Source: Polaribacter filamentus (GTDB lineage Bacteria > Bacteroidota > Bacteroidia > Flavobacteriales > Flavobacteriaceae). Taken from it: a stretch of DNA of 64,000 nucleotides. Where the stretch lies: positions 62,001 to 126,000 of the forward strand of contig NZ_MQUA01000004.1 of NCBI RefSeq assembly GCF_002943715.1. Reading direction: 5' to 3'. Positions 37,677 through 46,174 of this stretch are shown here, piece by piece; position 1 is the first letter of the stretch, and each line of letters begins with the position of its first letter. Position numbers and translations under genes: made by a program. A model generated the notes under the pieces. It was not told the DNA's origin, did no database searches, and worked only from the letters and a program-made list of their open reading frames with translations.

Positions 37677-37800
37677 AGCTAACGGTTTGTATATGAAAAG
37701 TAGCAGATTAAATGGCTATACATTTCCCAAAGACGAAAGATAATAAAAAAGCGCAAACCAAATGGCTTGCGCAAATCCTGCTATTTTTTATATACTTTGT
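37677..37800 (-). other. attC-like site B (interrupted by group II intron B)
   Basis: The + strand begins AGCTAACGGTTTGTATATGA and ends CTATTTTTTATATACTTTGT, with TAGC after the intron (38397-38400). GTATATGAAAAGTAGCAG pairs with CTGCTATTTTTTATATAC, and AAGCGCAAACC pairs with GGCTTGCGC in the centre. Terminal boxes are GCTAAC and GT/TAGC, split by the intron. Confidence 0.72.
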
Positions 37801-38396
37801 GTGTGCCCAGTATGGGCATCTTTAACTTATCGCAAGATAAGTTATTCATCTAGAGGGTGCAAGTCCCTTATGCACAGGAGTAACGTATTGAAGCATTAGT
37901 AAGTCGCAAGGGTGGTAACTGCGAAGTTACATCTGAAGAAAGCGAGACTACAAAACTCGTTACTGACGAACAGAAATCGTATACAGCGGCATATTTACTT
38001 GGGTAAGCAAGCACATCATTGTAACGCCCAAAAGAGTAACAAAAGGGTAAGTATGTAGATACGGCAGGAATTGAGTGAAAGAAGATGCCATTACCTGGGG
38101 AGGTCTCTAGAGCCACGAGTTGGCTGTATAGAGAAGTCAGCAGAGGTCATAGTAACTATAGGAAACGAGCAGAGGCAATACCTCTGATGGACTCACAAGT
38201 AGGGAAGGACTGAACGTAATTCTCTTCAAAATTCGCATAGGAGCACTAGTGGTAGCCTATGTCTAAACTAGAAGATAGTGCCAAGGATGAAAAGAGCTTT
38301 GGTGTGATGATTTACGAACCGCCGTATATGAGACCCCTATGTACATTGGTGTGAGGGGTAGACTCCGTCATTTGATGGCGGAGCCATCCACTCGAT
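37801..38396 (+). mobile_element. Group II intron B, ORF-less, inserted in attC-like site B
   Basis: It is nearly identical to intron A and also exactly 596 nt, starting GTGTGCCCAGTATGGGCATC and ending CACTCGAT. Differences cluster in one domain I segment (37873-37894, against 33576-33597 in copy A) and in domain V. There GCCGTATATGAGACCCCTAT and ACATTGGT pair poorly: two mismatches at or beside the CGC triad. Copy B may be splicing-defective. No reverse transcriptase is encoded. Confidence 0.83.
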
Positions 38397-38414
38397 TAGC
38401 AAACGTTTTTATTC

Positions 38415-39608
38415 TTATTCAATATTCTTTAATAGTTTAGTTTTTTGACGTTCACTAATATCCCTTCTTGACATAACTTTATTTCTATATTCAGTTTTAT
38501 AATATTTTGACATTTTGAGGTTGTTGAGCAGTTTATAGTATTCAATAAGTTCTAAGTCAAAATCAGGATAATTAGGGTAATACTTTTGCCCTAGTTTAAT
38601 AAAGTCAATAGCTGTTTGAAGGTCTTTTTTTTCATATCCAAAAGAACTAGCTAATGAAAATATATGGGTTAGGTTAGGATTTACCTCAACCCCTAAATTT
38701 TTACTTGTTTGTTCTAAATCAGATTTAAATTCCTCAATTGGTTTTTCGATAGTATCTTTTTTCAGCTTAATGTAAAACCAGTTATTTAGGATTGAATTAT
38801 AATTAGCGTAAGCGTCCATAAAAATAGCAGGTGCTGAAACCCAGTAGTTGGTCATATGGTTAGCATTTTTGTTTTCGGAAAAATTTCCTACAAAGTTTTT
38901 TGGCATTTCGGTTTTGAAAATATAATCAGATACATCTTTACATTCAGTTAGATATGTTTCTTCTTCCAAAGTGCTTCCAGCTGTAAAATAATAACGAAAC
39001 TTATTTGGAAAATTAGAAGAGTCTGAAATGTAAGATTTGAAATTCTCAATAGACAAAGGTTTATTATTGTAAAATCCACTTAACGCAATTGCGATATCAA
39101 TTTTTTCACTTTGTTTTGTGGTTAAATAATTGACTAAAAAAGCAGTCCTTGAATGTCCAACAAGAGTTATATAGTCGTTTGCTTTAAACTCTTTTTGAAG
39201 TTTTGGAATAAGTTCATTAAAAAGAAACCTTTCCATTCTTTCAATACCTGATAAAGAATCGTTTTTATTTTTCTGACTAGAAGTTAAGTAATACCTATTA
39301 TTGCGATTAAAAGGCACTCCAATTATAATTGTTTCTGGTATTTGAGATTCATTAGTCAATAAATCAATTGAATTTATTATTTGAGGATACGTTCTTTCGT
39401 GTTGACTATCAAAAATTATTGTGATTGGATATTTTGTTGATTTTGCTGAAAAGTTAAATGTTTCCGGAATATGTAGGTTAAGACTTACTGTTTCTTTTAG
39501 AAAAACGGATTTAATTTTTAAGCTATCATTGGAATAACCTAAATAGTTTTGACCAAGTGTAATGTTTGTAAAAAACAAAACAATTATTATAAGTTTTACT
39601 ATTTTCAT
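38415..39608 (-). CDS. Cassette gene 3: esterase of the PF00756 type
   Basis: This 397-residue protein has a signal peptide (MKIVKLIIIVLFFTNITLGQ), an esterase domain (YPITIIFDSQHERTYPQ and nucleophile-region LVGHSRTAFLVNYL), and a helical C-terminal tail with GQKYYPNYPDFD. It resembles the broken cassette gene 1 in domain order. The nucleophile elbow reads GHSRT rather than GHSYGG. Its stop codon lies before attC-like site B, so the intron does not touch the coding sequence. The substrate is unknown. Confidence 0.8.
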   Translation of the reverse strand: MKIVKLIIIVLFFTNITLGQNYLGYSNDSLKIKSVFLKETVSLNLHIPETFNFSAKSTKYPITIIFDSQHERTYPQIINSIDLLTNESQIPETIIIGVPFNRNNRYYLTSSQKNKNDSLSGIERMERFLFNELIPKLQKEFKANDYITLVGHSRTAFLVNYLTTKQSEKIDIAIALSGFYNNKPLSIENFKSYISDSSNFPNKFRYYFTAGSTLEEETYLTECKDVSDYIFKTEMPKNFVGNFSENKNANHMTNYWVSAPAIFMDAYANYNSILNNWFYIKLKKDTIEKPIEEFKSDLEQTSKNLGVEVNPNLTHIFSLASSFGYEKKDLQTAIDFIKLGQKYYPNYPDFDLELIEYYKLLNNLKMSKYYKTEYRNKVMSRRDISERQKTKLLKNIE

Positions 39609-39617
39609 TTTAATGTT

Positions 39618-39660
39618 TGCTAACGGTTTTGTATTAGATTAGATTCTGTGTTAACTTACA
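39618..39660 (-). other. attC-like site D, partial
   Basis: TGCTAACGGTTTTGTATTAG directly after the start of cassette gene 3 matches the boundary arm of the other sites (GCTAACGGTTTGTATATG). The partner arm is missing, so the array seems truncated here by transposon remnants. Confidence 0.5.
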
Positions 39661-39717
39661 ACAAAAAATTGATATTTTTTTATATTTTTGTTTTTCAAAA
39701 CGGCTTCGAGCTAGTTT

Positions 39718-39900
39718 CTAAAGGGCAGTTTCCATTTCTAATGGAGTTGCTCTTTTTTGTTGCTCATAATTTTGAATAAAACCTTTTTTATTTTTATAAA
39801 CGACATAAATTAATTCTAATAGTTTTCTTTGAACAGCAATCAACCCTTTCATTTTTATACCACTTTTAGCAGTTAATCTTACATATAATTCTTTTGAGTT
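39718..39900 (-). pseudogene. IS110-family transposase, C-terminal fragment
   Basis: The minus strand reads NSKELYVRLTAKSGIKMKG then LIAVQRKLLELIYVVYKNK and stops at 39718-39720. This resembles the C-terminal end of IS110/IS116/IS902 transposases. It is too short and lacks a start. It abuts the IS1595-type fragment. Confidence 0.55.
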
Positions 39901-40202
39901 ATACGCTTAGCATCTGTTTTATTTGATTTTGATATATTGGTTTACTTTCTACCATTCTATTAATCGTTTTATGAAATATGCTGGTTTTAAATTGAGAGCG
40001 ATTAATTCTAAAACAAAACTCATCAAAGTATGCTTGAATATGCCATTTACTTACATGAGTTGGTATTGCTCTCAACCATGACTTAACTTGCATAATCACA
40101 ATGTGTAATTGTTTGAAATTAGCACCATTATTACTATATATTTGGTCAATGTCATACATCTCTTTTAAAGGTTGGTAACCTCTCCATTTATCAGTTACTA
40201 TT
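39899..40202 (-). pseudogene. IS1595-family (ISXO2-like) transposase, C-terminal fragment
   Basis: The frame entering from 40202 reads IVTDKWRGYQPLKEMYDID then NFKQLHIVIMQVKSWLRAI and FDEFCFRINRSQFK, typical of the DDE domain end of ISXO2-like transposases. It is cut at 40202 by the IS5-family element, and the matching N-terminal half is not found on the far side (41483 onward). Confidence 0.8.
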
Positions 40203-41482
40203 TAAGACCGTTGCAAAAAGCGAACTTAATTATTTTTACTTTTTAGAGTTCCCTTTTTTTTAGCTACAACATCGATTATGCTATTTTTTTTCTATTTTAA
40301 GTGAGTAAATGCCTTTTTTAGGCTTCATTTTTCCTTAATTTTTACAATTAGACGCAAATATCCCTGGACTTCGATATAAATTATAGCACATTGCCTCCAT
40401 CAAATTTTGTGTATGCATTTTTTTCATCCCTCTGTATCTTGCAATTCCACCTTTAAACCATAATTTTATTCCTCCAAAAGTACGTTCTACTTTAAACCTT
40501 GTTTTTCCTATTAATTTATTGAATCTAGTTTCCCATTTTGTTAACGGTTTATTTTTTACCGCCTTTTTAAGGATATGATTCTTTAAATTACGCTTCTTTA
40601 AAATCGCAACATTTTTCTTTGATTGGTACCCTTTATCTGCCTTTAGAGGGATGTCTTTTGGCAATGCTACATTTACAGTTTCTAGAACTTCCTCCAAATT
40701 TGCAATCTCATTTTTGCTCGCAGTTGTGGTTAGTACTCCTAGAACAAGTCCTTCGTTATCCGTTACATGATGCTTTTTAAACCCAAAATGGTACTTTCCT
40801 CTTTTCTTTAACCAAGTACCCTCTTTATCGACACTATCTGGATATTCTTTGTGTACTTCTACTTGGTCTGCACAGCGGTCTTCGGTTACCTTAAAATTTG
40901 TTTTTCCTTTTGGTCTAAGTGGCGTATCTATTACACTAGCGTCTATTATTAAACCTGTTTTTACAATGATATTATGTGCATCTAGCTGTTTGTTTATGGA
41001 GGTAAATAATTTTTCGAAGGTTTGTGTTTTGGTTAATGCGGTTCTAAACCTACTTAAAGTACTATGATCTGGAGCAACCTGTTCAATGGTCATCCCACAA
41101 AAATAACTAAAGGAAAGACTGTCATTTATTCGGTCTTCAACTTCATAATCGCTTAAACCATACCAACTTTGTAAAAGACACATTTTAAAAAGTAATGTCC
41201 CATCATAAGAAGGCTTGCCAGTGGCACTTTTTCCTTTTAAATAATCATTATTTATTAGGATAGAGATCGTATCCCAATCGATAAGGGTGTTTATTTGGGT
41301 GAAAAATGTCTTTTTAATTTTTCTTGCTCGTAAATCACAAATGCTATCGGCTAAAGTTGGTTGTTTTTGTATTTTCATACACTAAATTTACAGATTAATA
41401 TACTTACAATCATATATTTAACATAAATAATAACGTGTTATTTTTGTGCTTTTTATTAGGTACTTCCTTGCAACGGTCTTAA
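40203..41482 (-). mobile_element. IS5-family insertion sequence
   Basis: TAAGACCGTTGCAA (40203-40216) and TTGCAACGGTCTTA (41468-41481) are perfect 14-bp inverted ends around a single transposase gene. The flanking TTAA on both sides (40202-40205 and 41479-41482) could be the target duplication, which leaves the exact ends ambiguous. It is inserted in the IS1595-type transposase. Confidence 0.85.
40335..41378 (-). CDS. IS5-family transposase
   Basis: This 347-residue DDE transposase has an N-terminal DUF772 region (SYDGTLLFKMCLLQSWYGLSD), LIIDASVIDTP, LKADKGYQSKKN and RFKVERTFGGIKLWF with the DDE residues in order. It is full length and probably active. Confidence 0.92.
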   Translation of the reverse strand: MKIQKQPTLADSICDLRARKIKKTFFTQINTLIDWDTISILINNDYLKGKSATGKPSYDGTLLFKMCLLQSWYGLSDYEVEDRINDSLSFSYFCGMTIEQVAPDHSTLSRFRTALTKTQTFEKLFTSINKQLDAHNIIVKTGLIIDASVIDTPLRPKGKTNFKVTEDRCADQVEVHKEYPDSVDKEGTWLKKRGKYHFGFKKHHVTDNEGLVLGVLTTTASKNEIANLEEVLETVNVALPKDIPLKADKGYQSKKNVAILKKRNLKNHILKKAVKNKPLTKWETRFNKLIGKTRFKVERTFGGIKLWFKGGIARYRGMKKMHTQNLMEAMCYNLYRSPGIFASNCKN

Positions 41483-41604
41483 TTCAGAAGATAAACGAAG
41501 CTAGTTTTTACCTTCGTGATTCATTTGGTAATTAAACATTTGAAAGTATAAGTTATGATTCGAACTCAACATAGTATTTGGAAACGAGTGTCAATAGTTT
41601 GAAA

Positions 41605-41658
41605 ATGCTTTAAAAATAAAAGCTGTTTGAATGCAGTGAGTCCTTTTATTTTTAGCAT
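41605..41658 (+). repeat. Intergenic inverted repeat (ATGCTTTAAAAATAAAAG / CTTTTATTTTTAGCAT)
   Basis: Two A/T-rich arms with GC-bearing ends flank CTGTTTGAATGCAGTGAGTC. It could act as a terminator. The gap 41483-41840 contains no gene, only this hairpin and the LacI-gene hairpin. Confidence 0.55.
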
Positions 41659-41820
41659 TAAAAACGTAATTGACCATTGAAAATTCAAGTCTATATTTTT
41701 TTGTAATTTTTTTGATCAATACAAAAAAGTAAATTCTTTTAAGAGTTTGGCGGATACTTTATGTATAGCCCCTAAATGCTTGAAGAGAGGGAAAAAATAT
41801 TTTGTTTAAGTCGATTATAA

Positions 41821-41852
41821 ACCCTCTCTAAAATTTACTTTTAGAAAGGGTC
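41821..41852 (-). terminator. Hairpin overlapping the stop of the LacI-type gene
   Basis: ACCCTCTCTAAAA and TTTTAGAAAGGGT pair with one mismatch and the stop codon lies in the stem. The U-run is weak. Confidence 0.5.
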
Positions 41853-42878
41853 TGTTTTTTTGTTAGAAGAAGCTCTTACAATTAATTCGGCATCTAAAAT
41901 TTGCTTCTTTAATTCTTGTGTTATTGGTTCCTTTTTAGTGTAATTTAAAAAAGTTTCAGCGGCCAATCTCCCTATTTCTGGACTATGTTGATTTACACTT
42001 GTAATACCAGGAGTTACCATATTTGTAAAAGGTTCATTACCAAAACCAACCAATGCCATCTCATCTGGTACTTTTATATTGTTTTCATTTAAAACTTGCA
42101 ACGCACCTAATGCGGCATAATCTCCAGCAACATATACAGCGTCTGGTCTTATTTTTAAATTCAATAATTCTTGCATTTTCTCTCTTCCGTTTTCGGTAGA
42201 AAGGTTGGTTTCTATTAATAACTCTTCATCTAAAGGCAAATGATGCTTTTTTAAGGCATCTAAATACCCTTTAATTCTGTTGTTATAAATTCTTGTTCGT
42301 TTGTAACCACCAATATGAGCAATTCTTTTACAACCTTGTGCAACTAAGTGCTCTACAATTATGTGGCTACTATGATAATCATCAATCCCAATATAATCAA
42401 CATTTAAATCGTTTTCACCTCTGTCAAATAAAATCAACGGAATTCCTTTCGATTTTATTTTCTCATAATATTGTAAATCTATAGTTTCATTAGCCATAGA
42501 AGCAATAATTCCATCCACCTGTGTAAATAATAAGGTATTTATATTAGCACATTCTTTCTTATAAGATTCATTAGATTGTGTGATAATGATATTATATCCT
42601 TTTTTATTTAAAACTTCTTCTATATTTTGAATTACTGAGGAAAAAAAGTGACTGTTTGTTCTTGGCACAATTACCCCAACCAACTTACTCTTTCCACTTC
42701 TTAGCGCACTTGCCAAGTGATTTGGTTGATAATTTAATTTTTTAGCAACCTCCTTTACCGCTTTTTTTGTTTTATCGCTAATTCTAGAATTATTATGAAG
42801 TGCTTTAGAAACAGCAGCAGCAGAGATGTTTAGAACATTCGCAATATCTTTTATTGTAGTTCTCTTTTTTGTATTCAA
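41841..42878 (-). CDS. LacI family transcriptional regulator of the uronate/KDG operon
   Basis: A TTG at 42878 gives about 345 residues starting at NTKKRTTIKDIANVLNISAAAVSKAL (N-terminal helix-turn-helix), then RSGKSKLVGVIVP and a periplasmic-binding-like sensor domain with AALGALQVLNEN. The frame is open to 42938, but that stretch contains an operator-like palindrome, so the ATG there is doubtful. It is divergent from kdgK and likely controls that operon and itself, with a KDG-pathway sugar acid as inducer (inferred). Confidence 0.88.
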   Translation of the reverse strand: MNTKKRTTIKDIANVLNISAAAVSKALHNNSRISDKTKKAVKEVAKKLNYQPNHLASALRSGKSKLVGVIVPRTNSHFFSSVIQNIEEVLNKKGYNIIITQSNESYKKECANINTLLFTQVDGIIASMANETIDLQYYEKIKSKGIPLILFDRGENDLNVDYIGIDDYHSSHIIVEHLVAQGCKRIAHIGGYKRTRIYNNRIKGYLDALKKHHLPLDEELLIETNLSTENGREKMQELLNLKIRPDAVYVAGDYAALGALQVLNENNIKVPDEMALVGFGNEPFTNMVTPGITSVNQHSPEIGRLAAETFLNYTKKEPITQELKKQILDAELIVRASSNKKTDPF

Positions 42879-42893
42879 ATTTTTTATATATTT

Positions 42894-42909
42894 GTTTAAT
42901 CGATTAACC
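42894..42909. promoter_or_regulatory. LacI-type operator near the regulator gene (GTTTAATCGATTAACC)
   Basis: This 16-bp near-palindrome with one mismatch has the same half-site (GGTTAA.C) as the operator before kdgK. Its position at the 5' end of the regulator gene suggests autoregulation. Confidence 0.65.
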
Positions 42910-42983
42910 AAATATATAACGATAATATCAATAATCAAAATAGAAGCGTATAATAATCTGTTTTGATTTTATTTTAAAATTTT

Positions 42984-43005
42984 GGTTAAACGTTTAACCG
43001 GTTAA
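42984..43005. promoter_or_regulatory. Overlapping LacI-type operators before kdgK
   Basis: GGTTAAACGTTTAACC (42984-42999) is a perfect 16-bp palindrome with the central CG typical of LacI operators. TTAACCGGTTAA (42994-43005) is a second perfect palindrome sharing its right half. The pair lies 26 bp before the kdgK ATG. Confidence 0.75.
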
Positions 43006-43031
43006 TTATATATTTAAAAAAAAATAGTAAA

Positions 43032-44078
43032 ATGGGTAAAGTAGTAACATTTGGAGAAATCATGTTAAGATTAGCTCCGCAAGGATTTTTAAGATTTTCA
43101 CAAGCAAATAATTTTGATATTGTTTATGGTGGTGGAGAATCTAATGTAGCAGTTTCATTAGCAAATTACGGTGTAGATGTAGATTTTGTAACACGTTTAC
43201 CAAAGAATGATATTGGTGAATGTGCGATGATGGAAATGAGAAAACGTGGAGTTGGAGTTGATAAAATTGTTTGGGGTGGAGATCGTTTAGGTATTTATTT
43301 TTTAGAAACAGGCGCTGTATCTCGAGGCTCTAAAGTGGTTTATGACAGAGCACATTCTGCAATTGCAGAAATTGAATCTGGAATGATTGATTGGGACGCT
43401 GTTTTTGATGGTGTTGAATGGTTTCATTGGACAGGTATTACACCAGCAATCTCACAAGGTGCTGCAGATGTTTGTTTAGAAGCTGTAAAAGCTGCAAGTT
43501 TAAAAGGAATTACGATTTCTACAGACTTAAATTATAGAGCAAAACTTTGGAATTTTTGTAATGATGCTCATAGAGAATCTATCATGACAGAATTAACATC
43601 TTACTGTGATATTGTTTTAGGAAATGAAGAAGATGCAGAAATGCATTTCGGAATTAAGCCAGATGGAGTAGCAGTTCAAACTGCGGGACATGATGTAAAA
43701 GCCGAAGCCTTTTTATCAGTTTGTAAGCAAATGACAGAAAAATTTCCAAGAGCTAAAAAAGTAATTACAACTTTAAGAGGTTCTATTTCGGCTTCTCATA
43801 ATACTTGGGCGGGAGTTTTATATGATGGAAAAACAATGTTACAAACGCGTCAATATCAAATTACAGATATCGTAGATAGAGTTGGTGGGGGAGATTCATT
43901 TATGGGTGGTTTAATTTACGGATTATTAAAGTATCCAGATAACGACCAAAATGCATTAGACTTTGCAGTTGCGGCGTCTTGTTTAAAACACACAATTAAA
44001 GGAGATGCGAACTTAGTAACCGTAGCTGAAGTAGAAAAATTAATGGGAGGTGATGCTTCTGGTAGAGTTGCTAGATAA
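43032..44078 (+). CDS. kdgK: 2-keto-3-deoxygluconate kinase (PfkB family)
   Basis: This 348-residue ribokinase-family protein has VYGGGESNVAVSLANYG near residue 35 and the catalytic DRVGGGDSFMGGLIYG near residue 283. Adjacent eda and uxaC point to 2-keto-3-deoxygluconate as substrate, giving KDPG. Confidence 0.88.
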   Translation: MGKVVTFGEIMLRLAPQGFLRFSQANNFDIVYGGGESNVAVSLANYGVDVDFVTRLPKNDIGECAMMEMRKRGVGVDKIVWGGDRLGIYFLETGAVSRGSKVVYDRAHSAIAEIESGMIDWDAVFDGVEWFHWTGITPAISQGAADVCLEAVKAASLKGITISTDLNYRAKLWNFCNDAHRESIMTELTSYCDIVLGNEEDAEMHFGIKPDGVAVQTAGHDVKAEAFLSVCKQMTEKFPRAKKVITTLRGSISASHNTWAGVLYDGKTMLQTRQYQITDIVDRVGGGDSFMGGLIYGLLKYPDNDQNALDFAVAASCLKHTIKGDANLVTVAEVEKLMGGDASGRVAR

Positions 44079-44087
44079 TATATTTAT

Positions 44088-44124
44088 AAAACTTACAAAG
44101 TTTTTTTAAAGCCTTGTAAGTTTT
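44088..44124 (+). promoter_or_regulatory. Intercistronic hairpin between kdgK and the PFK homologue
   Basis: AAAACTTACAA and TTGTAAGTTTT form an 11-bp perfect stem with a T7 run in the loop. It may protect or attenuate the transcript rather than terminate it, since operon genes follow. Confidence 0.6.
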
Positions 44125-44141
44125 AAAATCAACAATTTTCT

Positions 44142-45359
44142 ATGAAAAAATCGATTGCAATAATGTGTGGTGGTGGCCCTGCTCCTGGTATTAATACAGT
44201 TATAAGTACTGTTGCTAAGACCTTTATGAAAGATGGTTATCAAGTAATTGGTGTTCATCATGGATATCAAGGATTACTTTCGGAAAACCCTGTAGTAAAA
44301 ATTTTCGATTTTCATCATGCAGATCGTATTTTTAGTCGTGGAGGCTCTACTTTAATTATGAGTAGATTCAAACCAAAAGACTGTGATTTTAAAGTAGATT
44401 TTTTCAAAAAAAATAATGTAAAACTATTGGTTACGATTGGCGGTGATGATACAGCTTCAACAGCAAATAGGTTAACCAAATATCTTCAATCTCAAGATTT
44501 ATCGGTTGCCCACATTCATGTTCCTAAAACTATTGATAACGATTTACCTTTGCCAGATAGAAATCCAACATTTGGTTTTCATACAGCTAAAGATGAAGGA
44601 GTTCGTATTGGTAATACAGTTTATGAAGATGCCAGAACTAGTGAAAACTGGTTTGTAATGGCAGCAATGGGGCGTTCTGCAGGTCATTTAGCTTTTGGCA
44701 TAGCTTCTGCTTGCCATTTTCAAATGATGATTATTCCCGAAATGTTCGATAAAACTGCCATTACATTCGAAAAAATAATCAGTATGATTATTTCTTCAAT
44801 TGTTAAATGTAAGATTGAAGGTATAGAATATGGTGTGGCTTTAGTAAGTGAAGGTGTTTTTCATTTCATGGAAGAAGAAGAAATTATCAACTCGGGTATA
44901 AATTTCACCTATGATAATCATGGACACCCAGAATTAGGTAATGTGAGTAAATCTCATATTTTTAATTATCTATTACAAGTAAAGCTCAAAGAGATTGGAT
45001 TATCTGTGAAATCAAGACCTGTTGAATTGGGATATGAATTAAGATGTTGTAATCCTATTGCATTCGATTTAACGTTGTGTACTTTATTAGGTGTAGGAGT
45101 TAAAAAATTATTTAACCAAGGAATATCTGGTTGTATTGTAAGTGCAAATTCTAAAGGAGATATTACGCCTTTATTTTTGAAAGATTTTGAAGATGAAAAC
45201 GGTAAAATTCCTCCAAGATTAGTAGATATTAATTCAGATATGGCACAATTGTTTATTAATAATCTTTTCTACATCAAAGAAAAGGATTATGAAAAAGCAA
45301 AAGAATATTTACCAAACCCAGAAGCATACGATTTTAAGAAAATATTAAACTGGAATTAA
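44142..45359 (+). CDS. 6-phosphofructokinase family protein, PPi-type signature
   Basis: This 405-residue protein has MCGGGPAPGINTVI at the start. The active-site segments are GGDDTAST (residues 100-107) and PKTIDND (128-134). Known ATP-PFKs carry GGDGS; the aspartate in GGDD and the lysine in PKTIDND are hallmarks of pyrophosphate-dependent enzymes. It also carries MAAMGRSAGHLA. Finding it between kdgK and eda is unexpected, since the Entner-Doudoroff route bypasses phosphofructokinase. It may act on fructose-6-phosphate in reverse (gluconeogenic) or on another substrate. Confidence 0.85.
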   Translation: MKKSIAIMCGGGPAPGINTVISTVAKTFMKDGYQVIGVHHGYQGLLSENPVVKIFDFHHADRIFSRGGSTLIMSRFKPKDCDFKVDFFKKNNVKLLVTIGGDDTASTANRLTKYLQSQDLSVAHIHVPKTIDNDLPLPDRNPTFGFHTAKDEGVRIGNTVYEDARTSENWFVMAAMGRSAGHLAFGIASACHFQMMIIPEMFDKTAITFEKIISMIISSIVKCKIEGIEYGVALVSEGVFHFMEEEEIINSGINFTYDNHGHPELGNVSKSHIFNYLLQVKLKEIGLSVKSRPVELGYELRCCNPIAFDLTLCTLLGVGVKKLFNQGISGCIVSANSKGDITPLFLKDFEDENGKIPPRLVDINSDMAQLFINNLFYIKEKDYEKAKEYLPNPEAYDFKKILNWN

Positions 45360-45377
45360 AAATTAAATAACAATATA

Positions 45378-46046
45378 ATGGCACAATTTTCAAGATTAGA
45401 AGTAGCACAAGTAATGAAAGAAACAGGATTAGTTCCTTTGTTTTTTCATAACGATATAGAAGTAAGTAAAAAGGTATTAAAAGCATGTTATGATGGTGGT
45501 GCAAGACTCATGGAGTTTACAGCACGTGGAGATTTTGCTCACGAAGTTTTTGGAGAATTAACGAAGTACGCCATCAAAGAATTACCAGGAATGGTAATGG
45601 GAGTAGGTTCTGTTACAGATGCAGCTGCTGCTTCAAGATTTATGTCTTTAGGTGCAAATTTTATTGTAACACCTGTTTTAAGAGAAGACATTGCAATTGT
45701 TTGTAACAGACGTAAAGTTTTATGGTCTCCAGGATGCGGAACGCTTACAGAAATTGCAAGAGCAGAAGAACTAGGTTGTGAGATTGTTAAATTATTTCCA
45801 GGTGGTACTTATGGTCCAGAGTTCGTAAAAGCCATTCTTGGACCACAACCATGGACAAGTATTATGCCAACAGGCGGAGTATCACCAACTAGAGAAAATT
45901 TAGAAGGCTGGTTTAAAGCAGGTGTAACTTGTGTAGGTATGGGATCACAATTAATGATTAAAGATGCTGATGGTAATTTTGATTTGGCAGAAATTGAATC
46001 GAAAACTAGACTAGCCATAGAAATTATTAAAAACTTAGGAAAGTAA
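45378..46046 (+). CDS. eda: KDPG / 4-hydroxy-2-oxoglutarate aldolase
   Basis: This 222-residue class I aldolase has MEFTARGDFAHEVF, VGSVTDAAAA, SPGCGTLTEI and the Schiff-base lysine in IVKLFPGG. It splits KDPG to pyruvate and glyceraldehyde-3-phosphate, downstream of KdgK. Confidence 0.92.
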   Translation: MAQFSRLEVAQVMKETGLVPLFFHNDIEVSKKVLKACYDGGARLMEFTARGDFAHEVFGELTKYAIKELPGMVMGVGSVTDAAAASRFMSLGANFIVTPVLREDIAIVCNRRKVLWSPGCGTLTEIARAEELGCEIVKLFPGGTYGPEFVKAILGPQPWTSIMPTGGVSPTRENLEGWFKAGVTCVGMGSQLMIKDADGNFDLAEIESKTRLAIEIIKNLGK

Positions 46047-46174
46047 TTTAGATTAATTAATGTGATTATTAATATAATTTAGTTTTAAATTGTACTTCTA
46101 TTGACTTTTTTTCATAATTAAGAAAAAAAGCTATAGCATCTTACTACTCACCTTTACAATGCAAAATAATAGTT

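Noticed and set aside
33372..39717. Integron integrase gene
   Set aside because: No open frame in or near the array has tyrosine recombinase motifs. The array is reported as lacking an integrase in this window.
40849..41067. Small forward ORFs opposite transposases and enzymes
   Set aside because: They are antisense to well-supported genes and show no independent features.
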